This document shows positions 1 through 7,049 of a stretch of 9,015 nucleotides of DNA, piece by piece. The notes beneath the pieces were generated by a model. That model saw nothing but the letters and a program-made list of their open reading frames with translations. It was not told the DNA's origin and searched no databases. The number at the start of each line of letters is the position of its first letter. Position 1 is the stretch's first letter. Location of the stretch: contig JAUVGS010000050.1 of the NCBI GenBank assembly GCA_030593665.1, forward strand, positions 1 through 9,015, given 5' to 3'. A program made the position numbers and the translations under genes. Source of the stretch: Chitinivibrionales bacterium. Lineage in GTDB: Bacteria > Fibrobacterota > Chitinivibrionia > Chitinivibrionales > JANQEN01.

Positions 1-121
1 AATTGACAACTGCGTACTTGCTCTCAGGGATAACATCACCGGCAGCTTCGAAACGAATAAAAACAGCGATCAAAACTGTGTTTTCCATAAAAACATTCCC
101 AGTTTCTTCGAAAACCATCAT
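1..121 (-). CDS. Possible 5' end of an unknown gene leaving at the left edge
   Basis: A minus-strand frame is open from a TAG at 185-187 down to base 2 and on out of the window. It contains several in-frame ATG codons, at 133, 121, 118 and 88. Read from 121 it begins MMVFEETGNVFMENTVLIAV and goes on to a stretch ending ESKYAVVN at the edge. The composition (hydrophobic and acidic residues mixed, no homopolymer runs) is compatible with a real protein, and the divergent placement against the transporter gene is a usual layout. No ATG has a convincing Shine-Dalgarno: GGGA lies about 12 bases before the ATG at 121 and about 9 before the ATG at 88. I do not recognise the family. With only about 40 codons visible it could be a chance frame, and the start is a guess among four. 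Confidence 0.25.
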   Translation of the reverse strand, partial: MMVFEETGNVFMENTVLIAVFIRFEAAGDVIPESKYAVVN

Positions 122-317
122 GATTTTTATCATTCCCGGAAACCATACTGTGCCATATATTATTTTGGTATTCGTTAAAAGCCACTAATTTCGAGCGATT
201 AATTAAATGATCTACCTTTTCTATTCCACATTTTTATACACAGGTAGTTCTCTCGTATCTCGAAACCGGTGATACTAACTCTCTAATACATTTTCCCGTT
301 TTGAGGAGGCCTGTCTT
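122..317. other. Intergenic leader upstream of the OPT transporter
   Basis: This AT-rich stretch lies before the transporter gene and probably carries its promoter. A TATACA hexamer at 235-240 could be a -10 box, but no good -35 sits 16-18 bases upstream, so no promoter is called. An imperfect inverted repeat is listed separately at 246-280. The only strong signal is the Shine-Dalgarno GAGGAGG at 303-309, which fixes the transporter start. I see no RNA gene and no riboswitch that I can name. Confidence 0.4.
246..280. promoter_or_regulatory. Imperfect inverted repeat before the OPT gene (possible operator or leader hairpin)
   Basis: AGTT (246-249) and GTATC (255-259) can pair with GATAC (271-275) and AACT (277-280) around an 11-base centre containing the palindrome ACCGGT (265-270). 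The arms are interrupted by CTCTC on one side and a single T on the other, so the duplex is weak. It lies 38-72 bases before the transporter ATG, where an operator or a leader structure could act. Chance is a real alternative. Confidence 0.2.
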
Positions 318-2264
318 ATGAGTAATGATTTCAAACCGTATGTACCCGATCAGACTGATATGAAGGAATTTACCTTCCAGGCTGTGGGATTAGGAATAAT
401 TTTAAGCCTTATTATGTGCGCGGCTAATATCTACGTCGGTTTATATGCCGGCATGACGGTAAGCGCTGCAATCCCTGCCTCTGTCATTTCAATGGGAATA
501 CTTCGGGGACTTCTAAAAAGAGGTACGGTACTGGAAAATAACATCGTTCATACGATTGCCAGTTCCGGGGAAAGTCTGGCTGCCGGAATCATTTTTACGA
601 TTCCTGCCATTGTTTTACTGGGAATATGGACAAATTTCAGATACCTGGAAACCACATTAATTGCTATGGCCGGTGGCGTCCTTGGGGTGGTCATGATGAT
701 TCCCCTTCGTAAACCAATGATTATCGAACAAAAAGAGCTTAAATTTCCGGAAGGAGTTGCTTGTGCAGAGGTCCTTAAAGCCGGTGATAGAGGCGGCGCT
801 GAGATGATGGGAATTTTTTCCGCCCTTGGCATTGGCGCGGCATTCAAGATTTTAGTAAGCGTTGTAGGTGTCTTCCGCGGAACTGTTGAAGGCGCTATGA
901 AAATAGGAAAAACTGCCTGGTATCTCGGCACTGATATTTCTCCCATGCTCATGGCTGTCGGTTTTATTGTAGGCTGGGATGTCTCAGTACTGGTATTCCT
1001 TGGCGGCGCGATTTCATATTTTATCGCTATTCCGATATTATGCAGCAGCGCTGAAATTGCTTCCACCGGAGTTTTGGATGCGGTATGGGGAATCTGGGAT
1101 TCACAAATTCGTTTCTTTGGAATCGGTGCGATGGTAGTGGCTGGTATTGCCTCTATTTTTAAAATTGCCGGATCCATGGGTGCGGCGATTCGTACTGTTA
1201 TTAGTGGAATCCGTGGGGGAAAAGAAACCTCATCATTACCAAGGACCGAACAAGGGATAACAGGCAGATCCCTTTTTATTCTTTTGGTATCTGCTATGAT
1301 TCTTGGTAGTATCGTTTATGCGATTATGACACAGAGCGTGGTTACCACGGCTATAACCAGTATCGTCATGTTCATCCTGGCATTTTTCTTTGTAGCAGTT
1401 GCAAGTTACATTGTTGGTCTTGTTGGTTCATCCAATAGTCCGGTTTCAGGTATGACTATCTGTACGGTGCTTTTAACCGCCGGACTCTTACTTATACTTG
1501 GTTACACCGGAGTAAAAGGGATGCTCGCCACTCTTGGGGTCGCCGGTGTTGTTTGTTGTGCGGCTTGTACAGCCGGTGATATTTGCCAGGACCTGAAAAT
1601 TGGTCATATTCTGGGAGCAACTCCTAAAAAACTTCAGACAGGTGAATTAATCGGTGTTATGATTCCGGCTTTTATCATTGCTCCGGTAATGCAGCTTCTA
1701 CAAACTGCCTATGGTATTGGAACTCCTGTCCGTGAAGGCGTCCAGGCATTGAAAGCTCCTCAGGGTGTTATGTTTGAGAAACTTGTCGGCGGTATTTTCG
1801 ACTCGGGAAAAGACATTCCCTGGGATCTTGTTTTCTGGGGCGCCGGCGTCGGTATTGTCGCTCTTATTATTGATCGTTTTATACTACAGCCAAGAAAAAC
1901 AAAATTCCGATTATATTCCATGCCCCTTGCTGTCGGAATGTATTTACCATTGACCGTAACCTTCCCGATTTTAATTGGCGGCACCGCTTATAAGCTTATT
2001 GAAAATGCATCGAATAAAAGAGGTGACTCGGCAGAGGAAAAGAAATCAGTCATCCATCGCGGCCTTCTTTTCTCTTCAGGACTGGTTGCCGGTGAAGCTA
2101 TTATGGGAATCTTTATCGCGGTGCTGGTTCTTTCGAAATTACCAATTCCTTTCCTTGGCACCTGGGCAAAAGACATGGGAGGTTTTGTTGATATTTTATC
2201 TGTAGTGGGTTTACTTGCCATTATCTGGATACTGTTTAATAAATCAATGAAAAAAACCGCTTAA
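318..2264 (+). CDS. Oligopeptide transporter, OPT superfamily
   Basis: This is a 648-residue integral inner-membrane protein, almost wholly hydrophobic, with about 15-17 apparent membrane segments (for example around 21-39, 87-104, 164-186, 318-337, 343-366, 442-462, 583-606 and 624-640). It carries blocks typical of prokaryotic OPT transporters: LKFPEGVACAEVLKAG (141-156), SSNSPVSGMT (371-380), GDICQDLKIGHILGATPKK (420-438) and MYLPLTVTFPILIGG (541-555). Known members move small peptides, or in some branches metal chelates, inward with protons. Peptide uptake is favoured here because a dipeptidase gene follows. The start is set by GAGGAGG at 303-309, eight bases before the ATG. Length is normal for the family and no damage is seen. 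An intrinsic terminator begins 20 bases after the stop. Family assignment is secure; substrate is inference. Confidence 0.93.
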   Translation: MSNDFKPYVPDQTDMKEFTFQAVGLGIILSLIMCAANIYVGLYAGMTVSAAIPASVISMGILRGLLKRGTVLENNIVHTIASSGESLAAGIIFTIPAIVLLGIWTNFRYLETTLIAMAGGVLGVVMMIPLRKPMIIEQKELKFPEGVACAEVLKAGDRGGAEMMGIFSALGIGAAFKILVSVVGVFRGTVEGAMKIGKTAWYLGTDISPMLMAVGFIVGWDVSVLVFLGGAISYFIAIPILCSSAEIASTGVLDAVWGIWDSQIRFFGIGAMVVAGIASIFKIAGSMGAAIRTVISGIRGGKETSSLPRTEQGITGRSLFILLVSAMILGSIVYAIMTQSVVTTAITSIVMFILAFFFVAVASYIVGLVGSSNSPVSGMTICTVLLTAGLLLILGYTGVKGMLATLGVAGVVCCAACTAGDICQDLKIGHILGATPKKLQTGELIGVMIPAFIIAPVMQLLQTAYGIGTPVREGVQALKAPQGVMFEKLVGGIFDSGKDIPWDLVFWGAGVGIVALIIDRFILQPRKTKFRLYSMPLAVGMYLPLTVTFPILIGGTAYKLIENASNKRGDSAEEKKSVIHRGLLFSSGLVAGEAIMGIFIAVLVLSKLPIPFLGTWAKDMGGFVDILSVVGLLAIIWILFNKSMKKTA

Positions 2265-2284
2265 AAATAGTACCAATATACCAT

Positions 2285-2314
2285 AAAAAGCCCATGTTTT
2301 GCATGGGCTTTTTT
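2285..2314 (+). terminator. Intrinsic (rho-independent) terminator after the OPT gene
   Basis: GCCCATG (2290-2296) and CATGGGC (2302-2308) form a perfect 7-bp stem around the loop TTTTG, followed by six T (2309-2314). Five A (2285-2289) precede the stem, so the stem can extend by A-T pairs and the structure might also work on the opposite strand. It closes the transporter transcript 52 bases before the dipeptidase ATG. Confidence 0.9.
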
Positions 2315-2366
2315 CTATCCGGTTTTTATATTCTATTTACAAATCTGTCATTGAAAAGGATAAAAA

Positions 2367-3809
2367 ATGGATTCTAACCTGCAGGAAATACTACATATCT
2401 TTCAAGAGATTAATACGATACCCAGGAAATCAAAAAATGAGGAACAAGTTTCCAACTGGCTTGTCAAGTGGGCAAAATCACATAATTTTAAGGTGCGGCA
2501 GGATAATGCATTAAATGTTATTATCTATGTTCCTGCCACAACCGGCCGTGAGAATGATCCCATCGTTATTCTTCAGGGGCATATGGATATGGTATGTGAA
2601 AAAACACCGGAATCACCGCATGATTTTAATACCGATGCAATAAAACATATCATAGACGGTGACTGGATGCATGCGGACAATACAACGCTCGGTGCTGATA
2701 ACGGAATCGGACTGGCTCTTGGCCTTGTCCTTGCAACCGATGACTCTGTCTCACACCCTGCTCTTGAATTATTATGCACTGTTGATGAAGAGACCGGCCT
2801 GGTCGGTGCAAACAGTATTGAGAATGATTCACTTAAAGGTAAAATACTTCTCAATCTCGATTCAGAAGATGAAGGTGTTTTTACGATCGGCTGTGCCGGA
2901 GGGCGTGATGTTGAAATCAATATTAATCTTCAAAAAGAGATCTCAGAGGTTTCCGGGCTACAATATAAAATAGCAGTCGATGGTTTGAGAGGTGGACACT
3001 CCGGTGTGGATATCCATGAAGAACGGACGAATGCCAATGTCCTTCTTGCAAAGGTCTTAAAGAACATAATCGCCAGTGTCGATACGCTGCAATTAACCGA
3101 TATTTCCGGTGGTTCGGCGCATAATGCCATACCGCGCAATTCCTATGCAACAGTCTTTATTCCTGAAGCTGATCAGGACACATTCAAAAACATCTTTGAA
3201 AGTACTGCAGCAGGCCTTGAGGAACAGGCAAGACAAAGTGATCCCGACACAAAGTTCTCACTTACAGAATCAGACCAGCCCAAAGAGGTATATACCGTTG
3301 AAGACACGAAAAAAGTTATCAACCTTTTAAACGCCCTGCCCCACGGTGTTACCAGGATGTCTGACGATATAGATGGCCTTGTAGAGACCTTAAATAATTT
3401 CGCAACAATCAACATGGAAAATGACACAATTACCATATTGTCCAGTCAACGCAGTTCTGTTGAAACAGAACTCAATGCAATCGTTTCAAAAATAGAGTCA
3501 CTAGCAAGCGATCATCACGCTTCGTATACTACAAATGAGGGGTATCCGGGATGGCAGCCGAATCCGGATTCATCTATTCTTGCGGTATGTAAAAAGGTAT
3601 TTACCGACCTGTTTGAAAAGGAGCCGCATGTTGAAGCTATTCATGCCGGCCTTGAATGCGGTATCATCGGGGCAAAATTTGAGAATATGGATATGATTTC
3701 CTTAGGGCCAACAATTAAAAATCCTCATTCACCTGATGAAAAATTATACTTACCATCGGTACCGAAAATTTGGGATTTTATGGTGGCTTTACTGAAGGAG
3801 ATTACATAA
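2367..3809 (+). CDS. pepD: Aminoacyl-histidine dipeptidase (peptidase family M20, PepD-type)
   Basis: This 480-residue cytoplasmic metallodipeptidase would hydrolyse dipeptides such as Xaa-His with a two-metal (usually zinc) centre. The M20 residues are all visible: H72 and D74 in GHMDMV, the bridging D111 in LGADNGIG, the catalytic base E141 and metal ligand E142 in VDEETG, D165 in NLDSEDEG, and H454 in NPHSPDE. The lid or dimerisation domain lies roughly at 185-390 and includes RGGHSGVDIH (208-217), with the conserved histidine H211. Length matches the PepD family (about 480-490), and there is no signal peptide. AAAAGGA (2354-2360) sits six bases before the ATG and supports the start. A -10-like TATATT at 2327-2332 lies between the upstream terminator and the gene, but it lacks a clear -35, so an independent promoter is possible but unproven. 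The likely role is degrading peptides imported by the neighbouring OPT transporter. Confidence 0.93.
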   Translation: MDSNLQEILHIFQEINTIPRKSKNEEQVSNWLVKWAKSHNFKVRQDNALNVIIYVPATTGRENDPIVILQGHMDMVCEKTPESPHDFNTDAIKHIIDGDWMHADNTTLGADNGIGLALGLVLATDDSVSHPALELLCTVDEETGLVGANSIENDSLKGKILLNLDSEDEGVFTIGCAGGRDVEININLQKEISEVSGLQYKIAVDGLRGGHSGVDIHEERTNANVLLAKVLKNIIASVDTLQLTDISGGSAHNAIPRNSYATVFIPEADQDTFKNIFESTAAGLEEQARQSDPDTKFSLTESDQPKEVYTVEDTKKVINLLNALPHGVTRMSDDIDGLVETLNNFATINMENDTITILSSQRSSVETELNAIVSKIESLASDHHASYTTNEGYPGWQPNPDSSILAVCKKVFTDLFEKEPHVEAIHAGLECGIIGAKFENMDMISLGPTIKNPHSPDEKLYLPSVPKIWDFMVALLKEIT

Positions 3810-3819
3810 TAGGTATCTG

Positions 3820-4317
3820 TTACTCTGTTTCATAGCAGTCGAGTATTTCACCAAAATAGAGTGTGTGATAATCTTTTTTCGGATAGAGCTTTTCATACGC
3901 TTCAACCAGATTTGACGAATCCATTGCCGACTTGTAAACGATTCGACATTCAAAATGAAGGCCGTGCATCCGGATTATCGATGTCGCGACTTTTTGTGCA
4001 TCGATAACGGACAAATTACACTCCCTGAACTTATCGCAATCCCTTCCAGAATTGGTACCGCAGAACATGAGCGCCTCTTTCATATTCTCATAGGGCACAC
4101 TCACGGTGAAATTATTGCTTTGTTCGATTATACCGAACGTGTGCCGGGTCGGACGCACTGCAACCAACAGAATCGGTTTTTGCCATATAATGCCGATTGT
4201 GGCCCATCCGATTGTCATGGTATTCAGCTTGTCGGCGCACTTGACAGTAAGAAATGCACCCTGTTCTATCTGTTTCAACGCCTTCTCTGTAACGGTAGTA
4301 TAATCAACCCGATTCAT
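3820..4317 (-). CDS. Flavin reductase-like, FMN-binding split-barrel protein
   Basis: This 165-residue soluble protein has the pattern of the flavin reductase-like domain. NTMTIGWATIGIIWQKP (32-48) and VRPTRHTF (54-61) are the usual flavin-contact segments, followed by NNFTVSVP (68-75), CGTNSGRDCDKF (86-97) and a C-terminal HTLYFGEI (151-158). Members reduce or carry FMN/FAD with NAD(P)H, or serve as flavin-binding redox partners. No substrate can be read from the sequence. The start is well supported by the purine-rich GGAAGGAAGGAG (4332 down to 4321) just before the ATG. The gene follows the aldo/keto reductase with a 17-base gap and is the last gene of the minus-strand run. Its stop lies 10 bases from the convergent pepD stop, and no hairpin terminator was found between them. 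Confidence 0.85.
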   Translation of the reverse strand: MNRVDYTTVTEKALKQIEQGAFLTVKCADKLNTMTIGWATIGIIWQKPILLVAVRPTRHTFGIIEQSNNFTVSVPYENMKEALMFCGTNSGRDCDKFRECNLSVIDAQKVATSIIRMHGLHFECRIVYKSAMDSSNLVEAYEKLYPKKDYHTLYFGEILDCYETE

Positions 4318-4334
4318 ACGCTCCTTCCTTCCTT

Positions 4335-5312
4335 TTATAGCAAACTAAATGCCTTGCGTATACAAGCTACCTCGCGGCCATGTAACGGCTTATCGCATGC
4401 TGATACGTTCATAATAACCTGATCCAGGCTCCTGAATCCTGGAATAACCCCTGCAACATGCTTATGGTATAACACGAATTGCAATGCCATCCGTACTAAA
4501 TGCTCCTGATCATCACCAAGCATTTCAGATACGGCAGCAATCCCCTTTTCTGCCTTCGCCAGATACACAGTTTTGAATTTTTCCGATGCTCTTCGATGAT
4601 CCCCTTCCGGAAAAGAAGGAGGATCCTTACTGGTATATTTACCAAGTAAAATTCCCTGATTCAACGGGCTGAAAGCAATACACGACATAGCGTATTCTTC
4701 ACAAAGCTGCATTACTGCTGAATCCGGCGCTATAAAATGATAATCCATCGCATGCGCCCAGGACTGCAGAACCGATGGTTTAATCTTGGGTACCAGCCGC
4801 TTAAAATCCTTTTCAGAGTAAGCCGATAATCCAATACAGCGGATCTTACCTTCTTCTTTAAGCCGTCCTATAACCTCACATGCATCATCGAGGTAACAAT
4901 CATGCGTACCAAAATCACCATGATGAAAATAATAAATGTCAATATACTCTCTCTTCAAATTCACGAGAGACTGTTCGCACTGCTGCCTGATATGCTGCGC
5001 CTCGTATGCGTGAGCTGCAGTTCCTTTAAACCAGCCGACTTTACTTGCGATAATGACGTCCATATTTTTCGAACCGAGTGATTCCGCAAGCATACGCTCA
5101 GCCAAACCATTACCATATACATCCGCATTGTCAAAATGATTCACCCCGTTATCTATCGCATAGGCAATGGCGTCCTTTACCTCGTTGGGATCAACCGGTG
5201 ACCAGCCGTTTGCAATCCGCCCCTCTTCCCAGTTCAATCCACCCAGTGTCCAGCAACCAAGGCCGATTTCGGAAATAGTAATATCTGTATTGCCAATAGT
5301 ACGGTATTGCAT
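4335..5312 (-). CDS. Aldo/keto reductase
   Basis: This 325-residue NADPH-dependent oxidoreductase has a (beta/alpha)8 barrel. The complete catalytic tetrad is visible: D61 and Y66 in FDNADVYGNG, K91 in IASKVGW, and H130 in YYFHHGD. The N-terminal MQYRTIGNTDITISEIGLG and the later GLSAYSEKDF (161-170) and FSPLNQGILLGKY (214-226) are typical of the large AKR groups that resemble the potassium-channel beta subunit and YhdN/YccK-type enzymes. The natural substrate (an aldehyde, ketone or sugar carbonyl) cannot be told. The gene lies 21 bases after the deacetylase stop and 17 bases before the flavin-reductase-like gene, so the three are probably co-transcribed. The Shine-Dalgarno is poor (GAAAG about 10 bases upstream), which suggests translational dependence on the preceding gene. 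A role in making a sugar precursor for the glycan locus is possible but rests only on position. Confidence 0.92.
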   Translation of the reverse strand: MQYRTIGNTDITISEIGLGCWTLGGLNWEEGRIANGWSPVDPNEVKDAIAYAIDNGVNHFDNADVYGNGLAERMLAESLGSKNMDVIIASKVGWFKGTAAHAYEAQHIRQQCEQSLVNLKREYIDIYYFHHGDFGTHDCYLDDACEVIGRLKEEGKIRCIGLSAYSEKDFKRLVPKIKPSVLQSWAHAMDYHFIAPDSAVMQLCEEYAMSCIAFSPLNQGILLGKYTSKDPPSFPEGDHRRASEKFKTVYLAKAEKGIAAVSEMLGDDQEHLVRMALQFVLYHKHVAGVIPGFRSLDQVIMNVSACDKPLHGREVACIRKAFSLL

Positions 5313-5333
5313 AGGTGATAAACTTTCTATTTT

Positions 5334-6158
5334 TTATTCAAATCCGAGCACTGATGCACAGGTATCAAATTCAAACTCAGACAAAAGACAATCAATTCGA
5401 TCAAGCGTCTTGTCAAGATTGACATAGTGTCTTAACTTCTTGACAATCGAAACATTTCTTACCCGCGGCTGCCCCGGATCTATCTCCCAGGGATGAATAT
5501 ACATCACTGCAGGCCGGTTGTCTTTATTACACTGCCTGATACCGTACGCAGTATACCAGTACGGCAATAGCCGCAGATACCCCCCGCCGCTGCAGGGAAA
5601 TGTCATGCCGAACTTACGGAAACAACTCATGGGGAATTCAACGATATCTTCAGTAACGTTATACACTGAAAGCGATGATCCTGCAGCAGCGTAGTCGGGA
5701 TGAAATCCAACCGGAAATATTGATGAATCATATTTTATGCCATGTCCGGCAAGAATCTCAAATATCCACGGCTTATCCGCTGAAACAGAGAATGATGGCG
5801 CCCTGAATCCAATTATTTCAGTATCAACACACTGTTTTATTGCCTGTAATGATTTTATAATATCTTCTTCAAATATTTTCGGGGTTGCTTCCTTAACAAT
5901 GATATGGCTATACCCATGAGTAGCAACCTCATGGCCGGCCGCAGCAATCTTTTTAACCAGTTCCGGACACCGTTCTGCAATCCATCCGAGGATAAAAAAG
6001 GTGGCTTTTGTGCTATGCTTATCAAGCAGTGCAAGCAATCGTGTGGTATTATCGACTACTCGTAATTCACAACGGTCCCACGCCGAATAATCAATTACTT
6101 TTGAAAAATTATAGACGCAAAACCAGTCCTCGAGATCAATACTAAATGCATTTTTCAT
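5334..6158 (-). CDS. Polysaccharide deacetylase, DUF3473 / XrtA-locus type
   Basis: This 274-residue member of the NodB-homology (carbohydrate esterase 4) group would remove N-acetyl groups from a glycan using a divalent metal. The N-terminal SIDLEDWF (6-13) carries the catalytic/metal aspartates (D8, D11). GHEVATHGYSH (75-85) holds the metal histidines H81 and H85, and GFRAPSFS (117-124) is the third motif. The C-terminal part has the DUF3473 signature: GGGYLRLLPYW (191-201) and VMYIHPWEIDPGQPR (218-232), with H222 conserved. This subtype is typically found in exosortase/PEP-CTERM exopolysaccharide loci. No signal peptide is visible, as is common in the subtype. The start was moved from a TTG 51 bases upstream to the ATG at 6158, because family members begin just before the DxEDWF motif and AGGGAG lies ten bases before it. 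The gene follows a 128-base gap and is followed at 21 bases by the aldo/keto reductase. Confidence 0.9.
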   Translation of the reverse strand: MKNAFSIDLEDWFCVYNFSKVIDYSAWDRCELRVVDNTTRLLALLDKHSTKATFFILGWIAERCPELVKKIAAAGHEVATHGYSHIIVKEATPKIFEEDIIKSLQAIKQCVDTEIIGFRAPSFSVSADKPWIFEILAGHGIKYDSSIFPVGFHPDYAAAGSSLSVYNVTEDIVEFPMSCFRKFGMTFPCSGGGYLRLLPYWYTAYGIRQCNKDNRPAVMYIHPWEIDPGQPRVRNVSIVKKLRHYVNLDKTLDRIDCLLSEFEFDTCASVLGFE

Positions 6159-6168
6159 TGATAATACA

Positions 6169-6174
6169 CTCCCT
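6169..6174 (-). promoter_or_regulatory. Ribosome binding site deciding the deacetylase start
   Basis: AGGGAG on the minus strand lies ten bases before the ATG at 6158. It supports that start over the longer TTG frame beginning at 6209, which has no such site and adds 17 residues not expected ahead of the conserved N-terminal motif. Confidence 0.6.
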
Positions 6175-6189
6175 GATTTACGATCCCAC

Positions 6190-6219
6190 AGTGTATTGGC
6201 ATCAAGCAAAAACGTTCAA
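6190..6219 (-). promoter_or_regulatory. Possible sigma70-like promoter for the deacetylase
   Basis: On the minus strand, TTGAAC (6219-6214) and TACACT (6195-6190) are separated by 18 bases. Each matches the consensus at four of six positions. Transcription would begin near 6183, about 25 bases before the deacetylase ATG. The match is weak, but the position, in the only long gap of the operon, is reasonable. It lies directly downstream of the dispersed-repeat-like sequence. Confidence 0.25.
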
Positions 6220-6220
6220 A

Positions 6221-6247
6221 TGTCACGCTGAGCGGAGTCGAAGCATC
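6221..6247. repeat. Short dispersed-repeat-like sequence in the intergenic gap
   Basis: The sequence starting tgtcacgctgagcggagtcg and running on through aagcatc closely resembles a short intergenic repeat that I recall seeing in unrelated environmental bacterial genomes. This comes from memory and was not searched. It contains the near-palindrome CGCTGAGCG (6226-6234). There is a single copy in this window, in the 128-base gap between the formyltransferase and deacetylase genes, and it does not interrupt either gene. Whether it is mobile, a protein-binding site or a transcript-processing element is unknown. Confidence 0.55.
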
Positions 6248-6286
6248 CACCTGATTCACCAAGCAAATTAGCTAAGCGGTATACGA

Positions 6287-7036
6287 CTATCGTATTCTCT
6301 TACCCCTTCTTTTAAACTCCTTCACATCTTCAGGTGTTGGAAACGTTTGTTTCGATCCACCATCGGGCATGGGCGTTGATGTAACGTTTTCCTGCATGAT
6401 CTCAAGCAATGTTTCATTAATAAGCCGTGCACTGATTCGCTTGGTTTTCAATATCATTTCATGGAGTGATGCATCCCCGACTTTTACCCGCTCCTGTTTA
6501 ATTATCTCACCGGCATCAAGCTGCTCAATCATATAATGAATGGTAACGCCTATTTCCTGCTCGCCCTTATACATACCCCAGAATACCGGCATCATACCTT
6601 TATTTTCAGGCAACAGTGATGAGTGAGAATTGATACATCCACGTTTCGCAGCCTGTAATATCTCCTTTTTGAATATCTGTGGCGCGGCAATGGAGACAAT
6701 GATATCAATATCCATTTCCCTGATCTTCTGAATATATGCGGCATTATTTACACTTTTAGTCTCAAGTGATGGTATACCATATTTCTTTGAAAGGTGTGAG
6801 ACGGAACATCCTGCTATTTTTCTGATACAATACAAAAATCCCATTCGCATAAAATTGATATGGCCATAAAAACCATACATCTGTTTTGCCAGTGCATAGT
6901 GTGATTTCTTATTAAACGGCGGGCAAATCGTAATACCTTTAATATGATAATCCTCATGTTGTGCCAAGGGGAAAAATGTCTTGAAAAACTCATATACATA
7001 GAAAACATCTTCCTCGGTGATGATCAGTATATTCAA
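6287..7036 (-). CDS. Formyltransferase family protein (Fmt/ArnA-like), likely sugar N-formyltransferase
   Basis: This 249-residue cytoplasmic enzyme should transfer a formyl group from N10-formyltetrahydrofolate to an amino group. The catalytic triad of the fold is present: N136 and H138 in INSHSSLLPENKG (135-147) and D174 in QLDAGEII (172-179), with IHYMIEQLD leading into the last. The C-terminal tail FPTPEDVKEFKRRGKR resembles that of sugar formyltransferases, not the OB-fold domain of tRNA formyltransferase; at about 250 residues it lacks room for that domain. An N-formylated amino sugar is therefore the likely product, given the adjacent glycosyltransferase and deacetylase. The start is set at a TTG (7036) that overlaps the upstream TGA as TTGA, with AAAGGG seven bases before it. 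It gives the usual start MNILIITEEDVFYVYEFF. A GTG at 7063 would add nine residues and is the alternative. Confidence 0.82.
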   Translation of the reverse strand: MNILIITEEDVFYVYEFFKTFFPLAQHEDYHIKGITICPPFNKKSHYALAKQMYGFYGHINFMRMGFLYCIRKIAGCSVSHLSKKYGIPSLETKSVNNAAYIQKIREMDIDIIVSIAAPQIFKKEILQAAKRGCINSHSSLLPENKGMMPVFWGMYKGEQEIGVTIHYMIEQLDAGEIIKQERVKVGDASLHEMILKTKRISARLINETLLEIMQENVTSTPMPDGGSKQTFPTPEDVKEFKRRGKRIR

Positions 7037-7049
7037 GGCGATGCCCTTT
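7033..7049 (-). promoter_or_regulatory. Overlapping TTGA stop/start with Shine-Dalgarno (translational coupling)
   Basis: The glycosyltransferase stop TGA (7035-7033) shares bases with the formyltransferase start TTG (7036-7034). AAAGGG (7049-7044) inside the end of the glycosyltransferase gene lies seven bases upstream. This arrangement suggests coupled translation and fixed the choice of start. Confidence 0.6.

Noticed and set aside
3..188. A plus-strand open frame beginning with TTG at the left edge.
   Set aside because: It has no Shine-Dalgarno, a weak start codon and a low-complexity Ser/Ile/Thr/Lys-rich translation. The opposite-strand frame over the same bases looks more protein-like.
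199..206. The perfect palindrome TTAATTAA upstream of the transporter.
   Set aside because: Short AT-only palindromes are expected by chance in such AT-rich DNA, and it has no matching partner or spacing to a promoter.
548..1177. A 209-codon open frame antisense to the OPT transporter.
   Set aside because: The plus-strand gene over it has clear family motifs. The antisense translation is rich in Pro, Thr and Ile, with no recognisable domain, as expected of a shadow frame.
3805..3830. A possible bidirectional terminator between the convergent pepD and flavin-reductase genes.
   Set aside because: The 10 bases between the stops hold no GC-rich inverted repeat and no T-run, so termination must occur elsewhere or by another mechanism.
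3955..4422. A 155-codon plus-strand open frame across the flavin-reductase gene and the end of the aldo/keto reductase gene.
   Set aside because: It is antisense to two genes with clear motifs and correct lengths, and its translation matches no family.
6159..6209. A 17-residue N-terminal extension of the deacetylase from a TTG codon.
   Set aside because: The extension precedes the family's usual start and has no ribosome binding site, while the ATG at 6158 has AGGGAG upstream.
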